Source: Rhodococcoides corynebacterioides NBRC 14404
GTDB lineage: Bacteria; Actinomycetota; Actinomycetes; Mycobacteriales; Mycobacteriaceae
Direction of reading: 5' to 3'
Assembly (NCBI RefSeq): GCF_001894765.1
Contig: NZ_BCWV01000002.1
Coordinates: 496,001 to 560,000, forward strand
Length of the DNA stretch: 64,000 nucleotides
Below are positions 17,067 through 26,285 of the stretch, piece by piece. How positions within the stretch are numbered: the stretch's first letter is position 1; each line of letters starts with the position of its first letter. A program made the position numbers and the translations under genes. The notes beneath the pieces were generated by a model, which saw only the letters and a list, made by a program, of their open reading frames with translations, was not told the origin of the DNA and made no database searches.

Positions 17067-17690
17067 ATCCGGCGGAAGGTCGGCGGCGCCGAGGGCCCGG
17101 ACGGCCGCGTCGGCCACCGCAACCGCGCCGTTCCCGACGGCGGGATCGTCGTCCCACCGTGCGGCGATGACGGATTCGACGAGGCGGAACGGCATGGTCG
17201 GTGCGACGGCGTCGTCGGCGGGCAGTCGGCCGATCACCCGCACCGCGTCGGTGGCGAGGTCGGTGTAGAGCTCACGGAGTTCGCGGCGGCGGGCGCGGAA
17301 GGCGTCGAACCGGTCCGCCCGCAGCTCCGGCAGGAGGTAGAGGGCGCCGAGGTTCCACCGTCCGGATGAGAGATGCCGGGCGTCGAACCACGCGAGCGCG
17401 TGGACCCGGGTGACCGGATCGGTCGTGCGTTCGCACACGGTCCGCGCGAAGTGCAGCGGTGGTTCCACGGTGCCGGAGAGCAGAGCGGCGAGGATGGCGT
17501 CCTTGCTGTCGAAGTGGTTGTACAGCGAGGCCTGCCGCACTCCGACGGCGTCGGCCACGGCGCGCGTGCTGGTCGCGGTGAAACCGCCGACGGTGAACAG
17601 TTCCGCTGCGGCGTCGAGGATCTCGTCTCGGGTGGTGGCGCCCGGGCGACGGCGTTCGCCGATGCGGGGACGTCCTGCGCTGGCTGTCAC
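16953..17690 (-). CDS. TetR-family repressor next to the permease/DUF1989 operon
   Basis: This 245-residue protein starts with GTG at 17690. It has an N-terminal TetR helix-turn-helix (ILDAAAELFTVGGFTATSTRAVADAVGVRQASLYNHF, about residues 23-59) and a C-terminal ligand domain. It is divergent from the permease gene at 17893. The 202-base gap holds an inverted repeat at 17825-17840 that could be its operator. Its 3' end overlaps the Fic gene on the other strand. It probably controls the permease, DUF1989 and carboxyltransferase genes. Confidence 0.85.
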   Translation of the reverse strand: MTASAGRPRIGERRRPGATTRDEILDAAAELFTVGGFTATSTRAVADAVGVRQASLYNHFDSKDAILAALLSGTVEPPLHFARTVCERTTDPVTRVHALAWFDARHLSSGRWNLGALYLLPELRADRFDAFRARRRELRELYTDLATDAVRVIGRLPADDAVAPTMPFRLVESVIAARWDDDPAVGNGAVAVADAAVRALGAADLPPDLRRSSAALVGDLATADARTVPGDGTQGPQEHGQERAG

Positions 17691-17824
17691 CGGCCCTATC
17701 GTGCCACCGCCGAGGCCCCCGGTGAGGGTTCGGTGACACCACCGACACAGCGGTAACACAGACGGAACACGGCGACTCGAAACGGATACATCGCCGTCAC
17801 CCTCGCGACCCCGGACCTCGCTTG

Positions 17825-17840
17825 ACTGTCACTCGACAGT
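17825..17840. promoter_or_regulatory. Inverted repeat ACTGTC-N4-GACAGT, candidate operator
   Basis: ACTGTC (17825-17830) and GACAGT (17835-17840) form a perfect 6-bp dyad with a four-base spacer, 53 bases before the permease start. A TTGACT hexamer that overlaps the left arm (17822-17827) could be the -35 box. Its place between a TetR gene and its divergent neighbour is typical of an operator. No guanidine riboswitch was recognised in this leader. Confidence 0.5.
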
Positions 17841-17892
17841 TACCGGGGCGACGAGGCCGTTCGGTACCGCACCACTCCCGTGAAGGCGCACC

Positions 17893-19419
17893 ATGAGCAG
17901 AGCAGTACTCCCACCGGGACGTCAGGACGATTCGGACGACCTGCGCGACTTCGGCTACGACCAGCAATTGCACCGCGGCCTGGGCACGTTCGCGTCCTTC
18001 GCCGCCGGCTTCTCCTTCGTCTCGATCCTCACCACCATCTTCCAGCTCTTCGGTCTCGGCTTCTCCTTCGCCGGGCCGGCGTTCTTCTGGACCTGGCCGG
18101 TGGTGTTCCTCGGTCAGTTCATGGTCGCGCTCTGCTTCGCGGAACTGGCTGCCCGCTACCCGATCTCGGGCGCGATCTACCAATGGTCCAGGCGGATGGG
18201 CGGCGAGATCGTCGGATGGTTCGCCGGCTGGTTCATGGTGATCGCTCAGATCGTGACCGCGGCCGCAGCGGCGATCGCGCTCCAAGTGGTGCTGCCGTCG
18301 ATCTGGAGCGGATTCCAGATCGTCGGCACGGACACCGCGCTGACCTCGAGCGATGGCGCCGCCAACGCGGTGCTCCTCGGGACGGCGTTGCTGGTGATCA
18401 CCACGACGATCAACTCCATCGGCGTGAACGTCATGGCTCGCATCAACTCCATCGGCGTGACCTGCGAGATCGTGGGCGTCGTCGCCATCGTCGGCGTGTT
18501 CCTCACCCACGCCCAGCGGCCACCGACCGTGGTGTTCGACACCGGCGGTGCCGCCGTCGATTCCGGCTACATCGGGGCGTGGATCGTATCGGGCCTGATG
18601 GCCGCCTACGTCATGGTGGGGTTCGGCTCGGCCGGTGAGCTGGCGGAGGAGACGAAGAATCCGCGACGGGTCGCGCCCCGCACGATTCGGCTGGCATTGT
18701 CGGCTTCCGCGCTGGGCGGCGGGCTGATGATCGTCGGCGCCCTCATGGCGGCGCCGAGCCTGACCGACGGTCGTCTCGCCACCGAGGGCCTGCCCTACGT
18801 CATCGGTTCCGTGCTCTCCTCGCCCTGGGGAACGGTGCTGCTCGTCGACGTGGTCATCGCCATCACCATCTGCACCCTGGCCATTCAGACCGCGGCGACC
18901 CGGCTGCTCTTCTCGATGGCGCGCGACGGGCGGCTGCCGGCCTCGCGTCTGCTGTCGACGGTGAACACGACCACCGGAACCCCGATCGCCCCGGCCGTTC
19001 TCATCGGTGCGACCTGTGTTCTGGTCCTCGTCCTCAACGTCGGCAATTCCGCGATCTTCACGACGCTCTCCTCCGTCTGCATCGTTCTCATCTACCTCGC
19101 CTACATGATGGTGACCGTCCCGCTTCTGCTGCGGCGCCTGCGCGGGTGGCCGCACCCCACGGCGAACGTCGACTCGGCCGGGGCCCCGCTCTTCACACTC
19201 GGACGGTTCGGGCTCCCGGTCAATCTCCTGGTCGTCGTCTACGGCGCGGTGATGGTGATCAACCTGTCCTGGCCGCGCGCCGAGATCTTCGACCCCACCG
19301 GCGATTACCCCCTGCTGCGGTGGGCCGCGCCGGTGACCGTGGCCGTCGTCGTGGCCGTGGGCGTCGCCTGTTTCCCGCGTGGCCGCACCCACCCCAACCC
19401 CGTTCGGATCGGAGCCTGA
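17893..19419 (+). CDS. APC-family amino acid/amine permease
   Basis: This 508-residue protein has about twelve membrane helices and the APC landmarks FASFAAGFSFVSILTT in helix 1, ISGAIYQWSRR, and a GSAGELAEETKNPRR loop, which resemble GabP/choline-type or urea-cluster permeases. In many actinobacteria the same permease type opens operons with two DUF1989 genes and urea carboxylase-like genes, as here. It probably imports a small nitrogen compound. It is first of four closely packed genes: the next start is two bases after its stop. Confidence 0.88.
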   Translation: MSRAVLPPGRQDDSDDLRDFGYDQQLHRGLGTFASFAAGFSFVSILTTIFQLFGLGFSFAGPAFFWTWPVVFLGQFMVALCFAELAARYPISGAIYQWSRRMGGEIVGWFAGWFMVIAQIVTAAAAAIALQVVLPSIWSGFQIVGTDTALTSSDGAANAVLLGTALLVITTTINSIGVNVMARINSIGVTCEIVGVVAIVGVFLTHAQRPPTVVFDTGGAAVDSGYIGAWIVSGLMAAYVMVGFGSAGELAEETKNPRRVAPRTIRLALSASALGGGLMIVGALMAAPSLTDGRLATEGLPYVIGSVLSSPWGTVLLVDVVIAITICTLAIQTAATRLLFSMARDGRLPASRLLSTVNTTTGTPIAPAVLIGATCVLVLVLNVGNSAIFTTLSSVCIVLIYLAYMMVTVPLLLRRLRGWPHPTANVDSAGAPLFTLGRFGLPVNLLVVVYGAVMVINLSWPRAEIFDPTGDYPLLRWAAPVTVAVVVAVGVACFPRGRTHPNPVRIGA

Positions 19420-19420
19420 C

Positions 19421-20245
19421 ATGACCGCGACCACCGCCGCCGCCAAGGCGCACGCCCGCGAGCAGGAGGCGCTCGGCACCGGCCCGATGCCCGTGGTGCC
19501 CGCTCGGAACTGGCCGACACCACCCGTCGGCGTCGAGCCCGCCGCGTTGACTCGGGCCGAGACGGTGCCGGGTGGCCGGTACACGACCTGCGTGCTCGGC
19601 CGCGGCACCCGACTGCGTCTGCGCGACATCGACGGTCGCGCCTGCGCCCACGTGATGCTGCACCGTGCCGATGCGCCGTGGGAACGGCTGAGCACCGCCG
19701 ACACGGTCAAGGTGCCGTGGCAGGCGTACCTCGGCGTCGGACACCCGTTGCTCAGCGATCAGGGCCGCGTGCTCGCGACCGTCGTCGGTGACACCTCCGG
19801 ACACCACGACGCGCTGTGCGGCGCGTCGACCCGCCGAGCCAACGACGCGAAATACGGTGCGGGGGAGGTGCACTCGGCCTCGCCCGCCGCGCGGGAGCTG
19901 CTGCTGCTCGGGCTGGCGAAGAACGGGTTGTCCCCGCGGGACCTTCCGCCGACCGTGAGCTTCTTCCACGGTGTGCGGGTGGACGACGACGGCCGTCTGA
20001 TCGACCTCGGCTCCGCCGGTCCCGATCGCACGGTGGAGTTGGTGATCCACCTACCGCTGGTGGTGACCGTCGCCAACGCGGCCCACCCGCTCGATCCGTC
20101 GCCCACCTACGACACCACCGATCTCGAGGTGCTCGCCTGGGCCGCTCCCATCGCCGAGGACGACCTGCCCCTCGCCGAACCGGAGTACCGCCGCGCTCTG
20201 GCGAACACCGACGCCCTCGTCACCGCCCTGGAGGCCCACGCATGA
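19421..20245 (+). CDS. DUF1989 urea carboxylase-associated protein 2 (carboxyguanidine deiminase-type subunit)
   Basis: This 274-residue protein covers the DUF1989 domain ([31 protein letters not shown] near residue 45, then [20 protein letters not shown] near 127-146). Proteins annotated as urea carboxylase-associated protein 2 belong to this family. Two such proteins together form carboxyguanidine deiminase in guanidine-degrading bacteria, where carboxyguanidine is converted to allophanate. Its stop overlaps the next start (ATGA at 20242). The order UAAP2-UAAP1 is the usual one. Whether guanidine is the true substrate here is uncertain because of the incomplete carboxylase downstream. Confidence 0.87.
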   Translation: MTATTAAAKAHAREQEALGTGPMPVVPARNWPTPPVGVEPAALTRAETVPGGRYTTCVLGRGTRLRLRDIDGRACAHVMLHRADAPWERLSTADTVKVPWQAYLGVGHPLLSDQGRVLATVVGDTSGHHDALCGASTRRANDAKYGAGEVHSASPAARELLLLGLAKNGLSPRDLPPTVSFFHGVRVDDDGRLIDLGSAGPDRTVELVIHLPLVVTVANAAHPLDPSPTYDTTDLEVLAWAAPIAEDDLPLAEPEYRRALANTDALVTALEAHA

Positions 20246-20910
20246 CCGCCACGCTCGACTCCCGCTCGGCCGTCGACCTCGCGCTCGTTCCCGGCGACGT
20301 CGTTCGCGACGAGATCGCTCCCGCACGCGGACCCTGGTCGGCCGTCGTCGCGGCGGGGGACGTCCTCACGATCGTCGACCTCGCCGGGAACCAGGCCGTC
20401 GACACCCTGATCTACGCCGCCGAGGACCACGCCGTGCGCTACAGTGCGGCGACGACGATCGCAGCGCAACGCAGCATCGTGCTCACCACCGGAAGTGTGC
20501 TGCGGGACAGCGAGTCCGAGCCGCTCGTGACGATCGTGGCCGACGAGGTCGGGCGCCACGACACCCTCGGCGGCGCGTGCTCGCAGGAGTCGAACACCCT
20601 GCGGTACGGCCACCACACCGCCCACCAGCACGCGTGCGTCGAGAATTTCCTCGCCGAGGGAATGCGGTGGGGGCTCGGCAAGGCCGACCTGGTGCCCAAC
20701 CTGAACTTCTTCATGAACGTTCCGGTCGATCCGGACGGGGCCCTGGGCATCGTCGACGGCCTGTCGGCCCCCGGGAAGCGACTGGCCCTGCGCGCGGACC
20801 GCGACGTTCTGGTGCTGGTGTCCAACTGCCCCCAGATCAACAACCCGTGCAACGGTTTCGACCCCACCCCCGTACGGATGATCGTCACGTCACCGGCGGT
20901 GGCACCGTGA
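20242..20910 (+). CDS. DUF1989 urea carboxylase-associated protein 1 (carboxyguanidine deiminase-type subunit)
   Basis: This 222-residue DUF1989 protein pairs with the preceding gene. Conserved stretches are [39 protein letters not shown] with a likely metal- or substrate-binding cysteine, [10 protein letters not shown], and the closing [17 protein letters not shown], which is typical of urea carboxylase-associated protein 1. It is translationally coupled on both sides (ATGA at 20242 and GTGA at 20907), which suggests a complex with its neighbours. The family assignment is firm; the substrate is inferred. Confidence 0.88.
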   Translation: MTATLDSRSAVDLALVPGDVVRDEIAPARGPWSAVVAAGDVLTIVDLAGNQAVDTLIYAAEDHAVRYSAATTIAAQRSIVLTTGSVLRDSESEPLVTIVADEVGRHDTLGGACSQESNTLRYGHHTAHQHACVENFLAEGMRWGLGKADLVPNLNFFMNVPVDPDGALGIVDGLSAPGKRLALRADRDVLVLVSNCPQINNPCNGFDPTPVRMIVTSPAVAP

Positions 20911-22886
20911 CCGTCAAGATCACCGTGGAGCGTCCCGGCGTGCTCACCACCGTGCAGGACTGGCCCGGGCGCACCGGGTACTGGCAGGTGGGTGTCCCGC
21001 CGTCGGGACCGATGGACGACCTGTCCTTCCGCCTGGCCAACCGGGCCGTCGGAAACGACGCGGGGGCAGCGGGTCTGGAGACCACCATGTCGGGGCCGGC
21101 GCTGCGCTTCGACACCACGACCACGGTCTGCGTGACCGGGGCATCGGCGCCCGTCACCGTCGACGGCGCGGCGGTCGACCCGTGGACGCCGGTCACGGTC
21201 CCCGCCGGATCGCTGCTCGACGTCGGCACCGCGACGGGCGCGGGTCTGAGGATGTACATCGCCGTCCGCGGCGGCATCGACGGCGACGTCCACCTCGGCA
21301 GCGCGTCGACGTTCACGCTGGGCACGTTCGGCGGGCACCGCGGCCGGGTGCTGTCGGCCGGCGACGTGCTCTCCGGTGGGGGCGCCGCGGCCGTCGCGCC
21401 GCCCCGGCGGATCCCGTCCGATCACGTTCCCGCCCTGGGACACCGGTGGGAACTGGCCGTGACCGAGGGCCCGCACGGGGCGCCCGAGTTCTTCACCCGG
21501 GAGGACATGGCGACCGTCCTGGGGCACGACTACGAGGTGCACTTCAACTCCGACCGCACCGGCGTGCGTCTGATCGGACCGCGGCCCACGTGGGCGCGAG
21601 AGGACGGCGGGGAGGCCGGGCTACACCCGTCGAACATCCACGACAACGCCTACTCGGTGGGCGCGCTGGACTTCACCGGGGACACCCCGATCCTGCTCGG
21701 ACCCGACGGGCCGTCGCTGGGCGGGTTCGTCTGCCCGGTCACCGTCGTCGCCGCCGAACGCTGGAAACTGGGCCAGCTCCGTCCGGGAGACACCGTCCGG
21801 TTCGTCGTCGTGCGCGGTGACCACGCGGCGTCGATCCGCGAGCTGGGGGTCGCTCGGCGCGCGTCGTCACCCGCGGTCTTCTCCGCCGGCGGGGACGGCG
21901 ACGACGGTGTCCTCCTGCGACGGGACGGCGTGGTTCCGGTGACGTACCGGCGGTCGGGCGACGACAACGTCCTCGTCGAATACGGCTCCATGACACTCGA
22001 TCTCGCGCTGCGCGCCCGGGTGCACGCCCTGCACGAGGCGCTCGTGGCCGAGGGTTCGCGGGGTGTGCTCGATCTGACGCCCGGCATCCGCTCGCTGCAG
22101 ATCAAGGTCGATCCCGACGTGCTGCCCGTCCCGCGGCTCACCGGTCTGCTCGAGGAGCTCGAGGACTCCCTGCCCGACGCGACCGAGCTGGTGGTGCCGT
22201 CCCGCACGGTGCGCCTGCCGCTCTCCTGGGACGACCCGTCCACGCGGGAGGCCACGGAGCGGTACATGCACGGAGTGCGTGCGGACGCGCCGTGGTGCCC
22301 GTGGAACATCGAGTTCATCCGTCGCGTCAACGGACTCGACTCCGTGGACGACGTGTATCGCACGGTGTACGACGCGGAGTACATGGTCCTCGGGCTCGGC
22401 GACGTGTATCTCGGTGCGCCGGTGGCGACTCCGCTGGACCCCCGGCACCGTCTGGTGACCACCAAGTACAACCCGGCGCGCACCTGGACTCCGGAGAACG
22501 CGGTCGGGATCGGCGGGGCGTACCTCTGCATCTACGGCATGGAGGGGCCGGGCGGCTACCAGTTCGTCGGCCGCACCACCCAGGTGTGGAACCACCGACA
22601 TCCCTCCACCGCACCGGGTTTCGAGGAGGGCACGCCCTGGCTGCTGCGCTTCTTCGACCGAATTTCCTGGTATCCGGTGTCCACCGAGGAACTCGCGGAT
22701 CTGCGGGCGGACCTCGCGGCCGGGCGGGGACCGGGGGTCGACGTCACCGACGGCACGTTCTCTCTGGCCGAGCACGAGCGGTTCCTCGCCGAGAACGCGG
22801 CGCCCATCGACGACTTCCGCGTCCTGCAGTCCGCGGCCTTCGGCGCCGAGCGGGCGGCCTGGGCCGCGGCGGGGGAGTTCGGGTAG
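20907..22886 (+). CDS. Carboxyltransferase-only urea/guanidine carboxylase homologue (KipA-KipI fusion)
   Basis: This 659-residue protein contains the carboxyltransferase part of urea/guanidine carboxylase: an AHS2/KipA-like domain first (about 5-330; [28 protein letters not shown]) and an AHS1/KipI-like domain second (about 345-600; [48 protein letters not shown]). A complete urea carboxylase of about 1,200 residues would have a biotin carboxylase domain before this and a biotinyl domain with an MKM-like motif after it. Both are absent, and neither they nor an allophanate hydrolase gene is nearby. The missing parts may be supplied in trans, or the protein may act differently, as PxpB/PxpC do in 5-oxoprolinase. 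Confidence 0.85.
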   Translation: MTVKITVERPGVLTTVQDWPGRTGYWQVGVPPSGPMDDLSFRLANRAVGNDAGAAGLETTMSGPALRFDTTTTVCVTGASAPVTVDGAAVDPWTPVTVPAGSLLDVGTATGAGLRMYIAVRGGIDGDVHLGSASTFTLGTFGGHRGRVLSAGDVLSGGGAAAVAPPRRIPSDHVPALGHRWELAVTEGPHGAPEFFTREDMATVLGHDYEVHFNSDRTGVRLIGPRPTWAREDGGEAGLHPSNIHDNAYSVGALDFTGDTPILLGPDGPSLGGFVCPVTVVAAERWKLGQLRPGDTVRFVVVRGDHAASIRELGVARRASSPAVFSAGGDGDDGVLLRRDGVVPVTYRRSGDDNVLVEYGSMTLDLALRARVHALHEALVAEGSRGVLDLTPGIRSLQIKVDPDVLPVPRLTGLLEELEDSLPDATELVVPSRTVRLPLSWDDPSTREATERYMHGVRADAPWCPWNIEFIRRVNGLDSVDDVYRTVYDAEYMVLGLGDVYLGAPVATPLDPRHRLVTTKYNPARTWTPENAVGIGGAYLCIYGMEGPGGYQFVGRTTQVWNHRHPSTAPGFEEGTPWLLRFFDRISWYPVSTEELADLRADLAAGRGPGVDVTDGTFSLAEHERFLAENAAPIDDFRVLQSAAFGAERAAWAAAGEFG

Positions 22887-22895
22887 CCGGCGCCG

Positions 22896-23516
22896 TCAGT
22901 CGGGAAGCTCGGACACCAGGCGTCGGAGATCCGCGGTGGCGGATGCGTACAGGGCGACGGGGTCGGCCGCCGCGCCGGTCCTGCCACCGTCGACGGCTTC
23001 GGCCCAGACGTCGTAGGCCACGCGCGCGGTGGTGCCGGCCACCTCGACGAGCAGCCGGGCGTAGCCCCGGGACGCGGAGTCGCCGAGGATCTCGGCGACC
23101 CGGTCGGTGAGTCGACACATCGCCATCGCGTCCGCGGCGTAGGCGACCGAACGCAGATGGGCGTCGTCGGCGAGCAGCCGCCTGACCCGCAGCAGTCGCG
23201 CCCGTACCGCCGCCGATTCGCCCGCGAGCCGGTCGAAGGACCGTCGGAAGAGGTTCTCGAGCGCGGCGAGGGTGACGTCCTCGGGCGCCGCGTCGGCGAG
23301 CCAGCGATCGAGATCGGCCTCGAAGAGGGAGTCGCCGTGCAGAACCGACTCCTCCTTGGTGGCGTAGTGCCGGAAGAAGGTGCTCGGGGAAACACCGGCC
23401 TCACGAGCGATGTCGTCGACCGTGGTCGCCGAGAAGCCGTGCCGCTCGACCAGGGTCAGGGCCGCGTCGGTGATCTCGACGCGCGTGGCTTCGCGGCGTC
23501 GTTCGCGGAGGTCCAT
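22896..23516 (-). CDS. TetR-family repressor of the divergent exporter
   Basis: This 206-residue protein has the TetR DNA-binding region (ITDAALTLVERHGFSATTVDDIAREAGVSPSTFFRHY, about 15-50) and a ligand-binding C-terminus. The ATG at 23516 is preceded by GAGGAG. It is divergent from the DHA2 exporter gene; the 149-base gap contains a perfect 15-bp palindrome at 23579-23593. This is the standard arrangement of a drug-responsive repressor and its efflux pump. It ends ten bases from the convergent carboxyltransferase gene. Confidence 0.88.
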   Translation of the reverse strand: MDLRERRREATRVEITDAALTLVERHGFSATTVDDIAREAGVSPSTFFRHYATKEESVLHGDSLFEADLDRWLADAAPEDVTLAALENLFRRSFDRLAGESAAVRARLLRVRRLLADDAHLRSVAYAADAMAMCRLTDRVAEILGDSASRGYARLLVEVAGTTARVAYDVWAEAVDGGRTGAAADPVALYASATADLRRLVSELPD

Positions 23517-23578
23517 CGCCACTCCTCGGCAGGAATCGTTCGGGCAGGATCGGTGTTGGTCGATTGTGGGTATCACTT

Positions 23579-23593
23579 TGACAGTCACTGTCA
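23579..23593. promoter_or_regulatory. Perfect 15-bp palindrome TGACAGT-C-ACTGTCA, candidate TetR operator
   Basis: The palindrome lies midway between the repressor and exporter genes. A TTGACA hexamer (23578-23583) overlaps its left half and could be the exporter -35 box, with GACTAT near 23604 as a possible -10, so repressor binding would block transcription. It uses the same GACAGT/ACTGTC hexamers as the site at 17825-17840 but in the opposite order and with a different spacer. Confidence 0.7.
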
Positions 23594-23665
23594 GGTAGAC
23601 GCAGACTATCACCGAGCAAGGCGACCCACGAGGATCGCGGCTCGACGACTGGAGAGGGATTGCGC

Positions 23666-25186
23666 GTGCGCACCACCGAACACGAACCGACACCGGCCGA
23701 CGGCACGGCAGCCGACACGTCCGACGAGCGGATGGCGCCCGGCAGCGCGCTGCTGATCGGCGTGCTGGTGGTCGCGGCCTTCGTCATGATCCTCAACGAG
23801 ACGATCATGAGCGTCGCGCTCCCGACTCTCATGACGGATCTGTCGATCGGCGCGTCGACCGCGCAATGGCTCACCACCGCGTTCCTGCTGACGATGGCCG
23901 TGGTCATCCCGACCACCGGCTATCTCTTCCAACGCTTCACGGTGCGCCAGGTCTTCACCGCCGCCATGACGTCGTTCGTCACCGGCACCCTGCTCGCCGC
24001 CCTCGCTCCGGGCTTCGAGGTGCTCCTGGGGGCGCGCGTCATCCAGGCCGCCGGCACCGCGATCATGTTGCCGCTCCTCATGACCACGGTCCTCTCGCTC
24101 GTTCCCGAGGCGCGGCGCGGGCGCATGATGGGCGTCATCTCCATCGTGATCGCCGTGGCGCCCGCCGTCGGACCCACCATCTCCGGGGTGGTGCTCGGCG
24201 CGCTGGGGTGGCGGTGGATGTTCTGGCTGGTGCTGCCCATCGGGCTCCTGGCCACCGGCCTCGGACTCGCGTTGGTGCGCAACGTGACCGAGACCAGGCG
24301 CGCCCCGCTGGACGTGGTCTCGGTCGTGGCGTCGGCCTTCGCGTTCGGCGGCATCGTCTACGGACTGAGCAGTATCGGTCACTCGGCCGAGGGCGCCGCG
24401 GTGCCCGTGTGGATTCCGCTGTCCGTCGGACTGGTCGCGCTGGCGTTCTTCGTGATCCGCCAGCGTCGCCGTCAGGATGCGGGAACCGCGCTGCTCGATC
24501 TGCGTCCCTTCGCGACGCCCGCGTTCTCGGTCGGACTCGGCATGATCGCCATCTCGATGATGGCGCTCTTCGGCGCGTTGATCCTCCTCCCGATGTACCT
24601 GCAGAACGTGCTCGGCCTCGACACCCTGGCCACCGGGCTGACGCTGCTGCCCGGCGGTCTCGCGATGGGTCTGCTGGCGCCGTTCGTCGGGCGCGCGTTC
24701 GACCGCGTCGGTGCTCGGCCGCTGGTGATTCCGGGGTCGATGATCGTGTCCGGCGCACTGTGGGCGATGACGAGCCTCGACGCGCAGTCCGGCCAGAGCA
24801 CCGTCGTCGGTATCCACGTGGTGATGTCCCTCGGACTCGCGATGATGATGACGCCCCTCATGACGTCGTCGCTCGGAGCGGTTCCGCCGCGGTTCTACTC
24901 GCACGGCAGCGCCATCTTCTCGACCGTGCAGCAGTTGGCCGGTGCGGCCGGCACCGCACTGTTCGTCACCGTCATGACGACGACGGCCACGGGCCGGTCG
25001 GCCGACGGCGCCGATGCCGTCGCCGCCTCGGCGGCCGGCGTGCACACCGCGTTCCTGTTCGGCGGGGTCGTGTCCCTGGTCGCCGTGGCGGCGTCGTTCT
25101 TCGTCGGACGCGCGTCGGGTGTCTCGGCGGCCCCCAGCTCCGCCGAGACACCCGCGCAGGCGCCGGAGTCGGCTGCCGTCAGGTGA
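23666..25186 (+). CDS. DHA2-family MFS multidrug exporter
   Basis: This 506-residue protein has fourteen predicted helices and DHA2 motifs: ILNETIMSVALPTLMTDL in helix 1, QWLTTAFLLTMAVVIPTTGYL, RVIQAAGTAIMLPLLMT and motif C AVAPAVGPTISGVVL. Drug and dye exporters of the EmrB/LfrA type share this layout. The GTG at 23666 was preferred over the TTG at 23660 because GGAGAGGG at 23651-23658 is correctly spaced only for the GTG. The neighbouring TetR gene and its palindrome suggest induction by an exported compound. Confidence 0.88.
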   Translation: MRTTEHEPTPADGTAADTSDERMAPGSALLIGVLVVAAFVMILNETIMSVALPTLMTDLSIGASTAQWLTTAFLLTMAVVIPTTGYLFQRFTVRQVFTAAMTSFVTGTLLAALAPGFEVLLGARVIQAAGTAIMLPLLMTTVLSLVPEARRGRMMGVISIVIAVAPAVGPTISGVVLGALGWRWMFWLVLPIGLLATGLGLALVRNVTETRRAPLDVVSVVASAFAFGGIVYGLSSIGHSAEGAAVPVWIPLSVGLVALAFFVIRQRRRQDAGTALLDLRPFATPAFSVGLGMIAISMMALFGALILLPMYLQNVLGLDTLATGLTLLPGGLAMGLLAPFVGRAFDRVGARPLVIPGSMIVSGALWAMTSLDAQSGQSTVVGIHVVMSLGLAMMMTPLMTSSLGAVPPRFYSHGSAIFSTVQQLAGAAGTALFVTVMTTTATGRSADGADAVAASAAGVHTAFLFGGVVSLVAVAASFFVGRASGVSAAPSSAETPAQAPESAAVR

Positions 25187-26285
25187 GCGCGACCAGTTCG
25201 TGCAGCGTGCTGCCCGTTCGGGTCTCCGTCACCCCGTCCAGCGTCACGGTCAACTCGAACGTCGAGGAGAACCGGAAGTACCCGGGGTGGCCCACCATCC
25301 TGTTGAGGAGAGGTCGGAACGCCGGGTGCCCGGCGACGGGCACGTCCGTCAGTAGGTTGTGCGCGTGGACCACGCTGGTCACGGTGAGCCGCAGGTCGAC
25401 GACATCCGGCACCACGATGCGCAGCCACTCCGGGTAGGTGCGATCGGCCGTGGCGTCGAAGACCGCCGGGCCCTCCGTCACCTCGGCCTCGCCGGTGCTC
25501 AGGACGATCTCGCCGCCGCGCGCGAGCATGAGCGGCCGACTCTCGTGTCCGGCCCACCGGTCCTGCGTGCGCACCAGCGCGTACAGGAGCGAGTAGTCGT
25601 CGTCGTACAACCGCCCCCAGTGCCACCGGTCGATGACGCGCTTCATGTCGCCGGCACCCCAGTTGTGATCGGCATAGCCCCGACCGGTCACGGTGCGCGT
25701 GCGTCCGCCGACGGTGACGGTGCCTTCGACCCGTGCCCGCGGCGCGGGGACCACCCAGCCGAACACGTCGGTGTGCCCGAACAGGGTCTCGCCCTCGCCG
25801 GGCATCCAGCCCGGCAACTCGTTGTGGAAGCGGAGGTCGACGGTGACGTCCTCCTCGGACAGGTACACGTGGTGGATCGGCAACGAGTCGGCCGGGAACT
25901 CCGCGTGGGCGTGACTGCGTCCCACCCGCACGTCGCACTCGCCGATCGCCGCCCGGGCGTCCCGCCGTCGATACCGGGCGAAGACCTGGCGTCGCGTGCC
26001 GTCCGGTGCATAGATCAGGATCTCCACGCTCGGCCGCGCGACGAACGCCGGTTCCTCCGGACGTCGGAGGTTGAGGAAGCCGATGACCGTGTGTCCGTCG
26101 TCGAGGTGCGCGTCGAAGTACCAGTGTTCGAAACCGGATCGGCTGCCCGGCACGGGATGTGCACCGTTGTGTCGCGGGAGGACCCGGGTGAGCACGCCGT
26201 CCCGGCGACCCGGCCCGTTCCAGGTCTCGACGATCTCCGGGGTCGCGTTCCGTCGTGGCGTCGGGTGCCCGGGCGATGTCGTCAC
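25179..26285 (-). CDS. CrtC/AttH-type lipocalin-like protein
   Basis: This 368-residue protein shows a beta-rich, two-domain lipocalin layout like carotenoid 1,2-hydratase (CrtC) and AttH proteins. Landmarks are FEHWYFDAHLDDGHTVIGFLN near 53-73, a central GRGYADHNWGAGDMKRVIDRWHWGR stretch, which is the family hallmark, and YSLLYALVRTQD. CrtC adds water to isoprenoid double bonds, and relatives act on hydrophobic ligands. It is last of five genes joined by 4-base overlaps (GTGA at 26282-26285). The tail overlaps the exporter gene by 8 bases. The role in the operon, possibly hydration or binding of a hydrophobic intermediate, is inference. Confidence 0.78.
   Translation of the reverse strand: MTTSPGHPTPRRNATPEIVETWNGPGRRDGVLTRVLPRHNGAHPVPGSRSGFEHWYFDAHLDDGHTVIGFLNLRRPEEPAFVARPSVEILIYAPDGTRRQVFARYRRRDARAAIGECDVRVGRSHAHAEFPADSLPIHHVYLSEEDVTVDLRFHNELPGWMPGEGETLFGHTDVFGWVVPAPRARVEGTVTVGGRTRTVTGRGYADHNWGAGDMKRVIDRWHWGRLYDDDYSLLYALVRTQDRWAGHESRPLMLARGGEIVLSTGEAEVTEGPAVFDATADRTYPEWLRIVVPDVVDLRLTVTSVVHAHNLLTDVPVAGHPAFRPLLNRMVGHPGYFRFSSTFELTVTLDGVTETRTGSTLHELVALT

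Noticed and set aside
17691..17892. Guanidine (ykkC-type) riboswitch before the permease/DUF1989 operon
   Set aside because: I looked for the conserved guanidine-I core in the leader and did not recognise it. A covariance-model search would be decisive.
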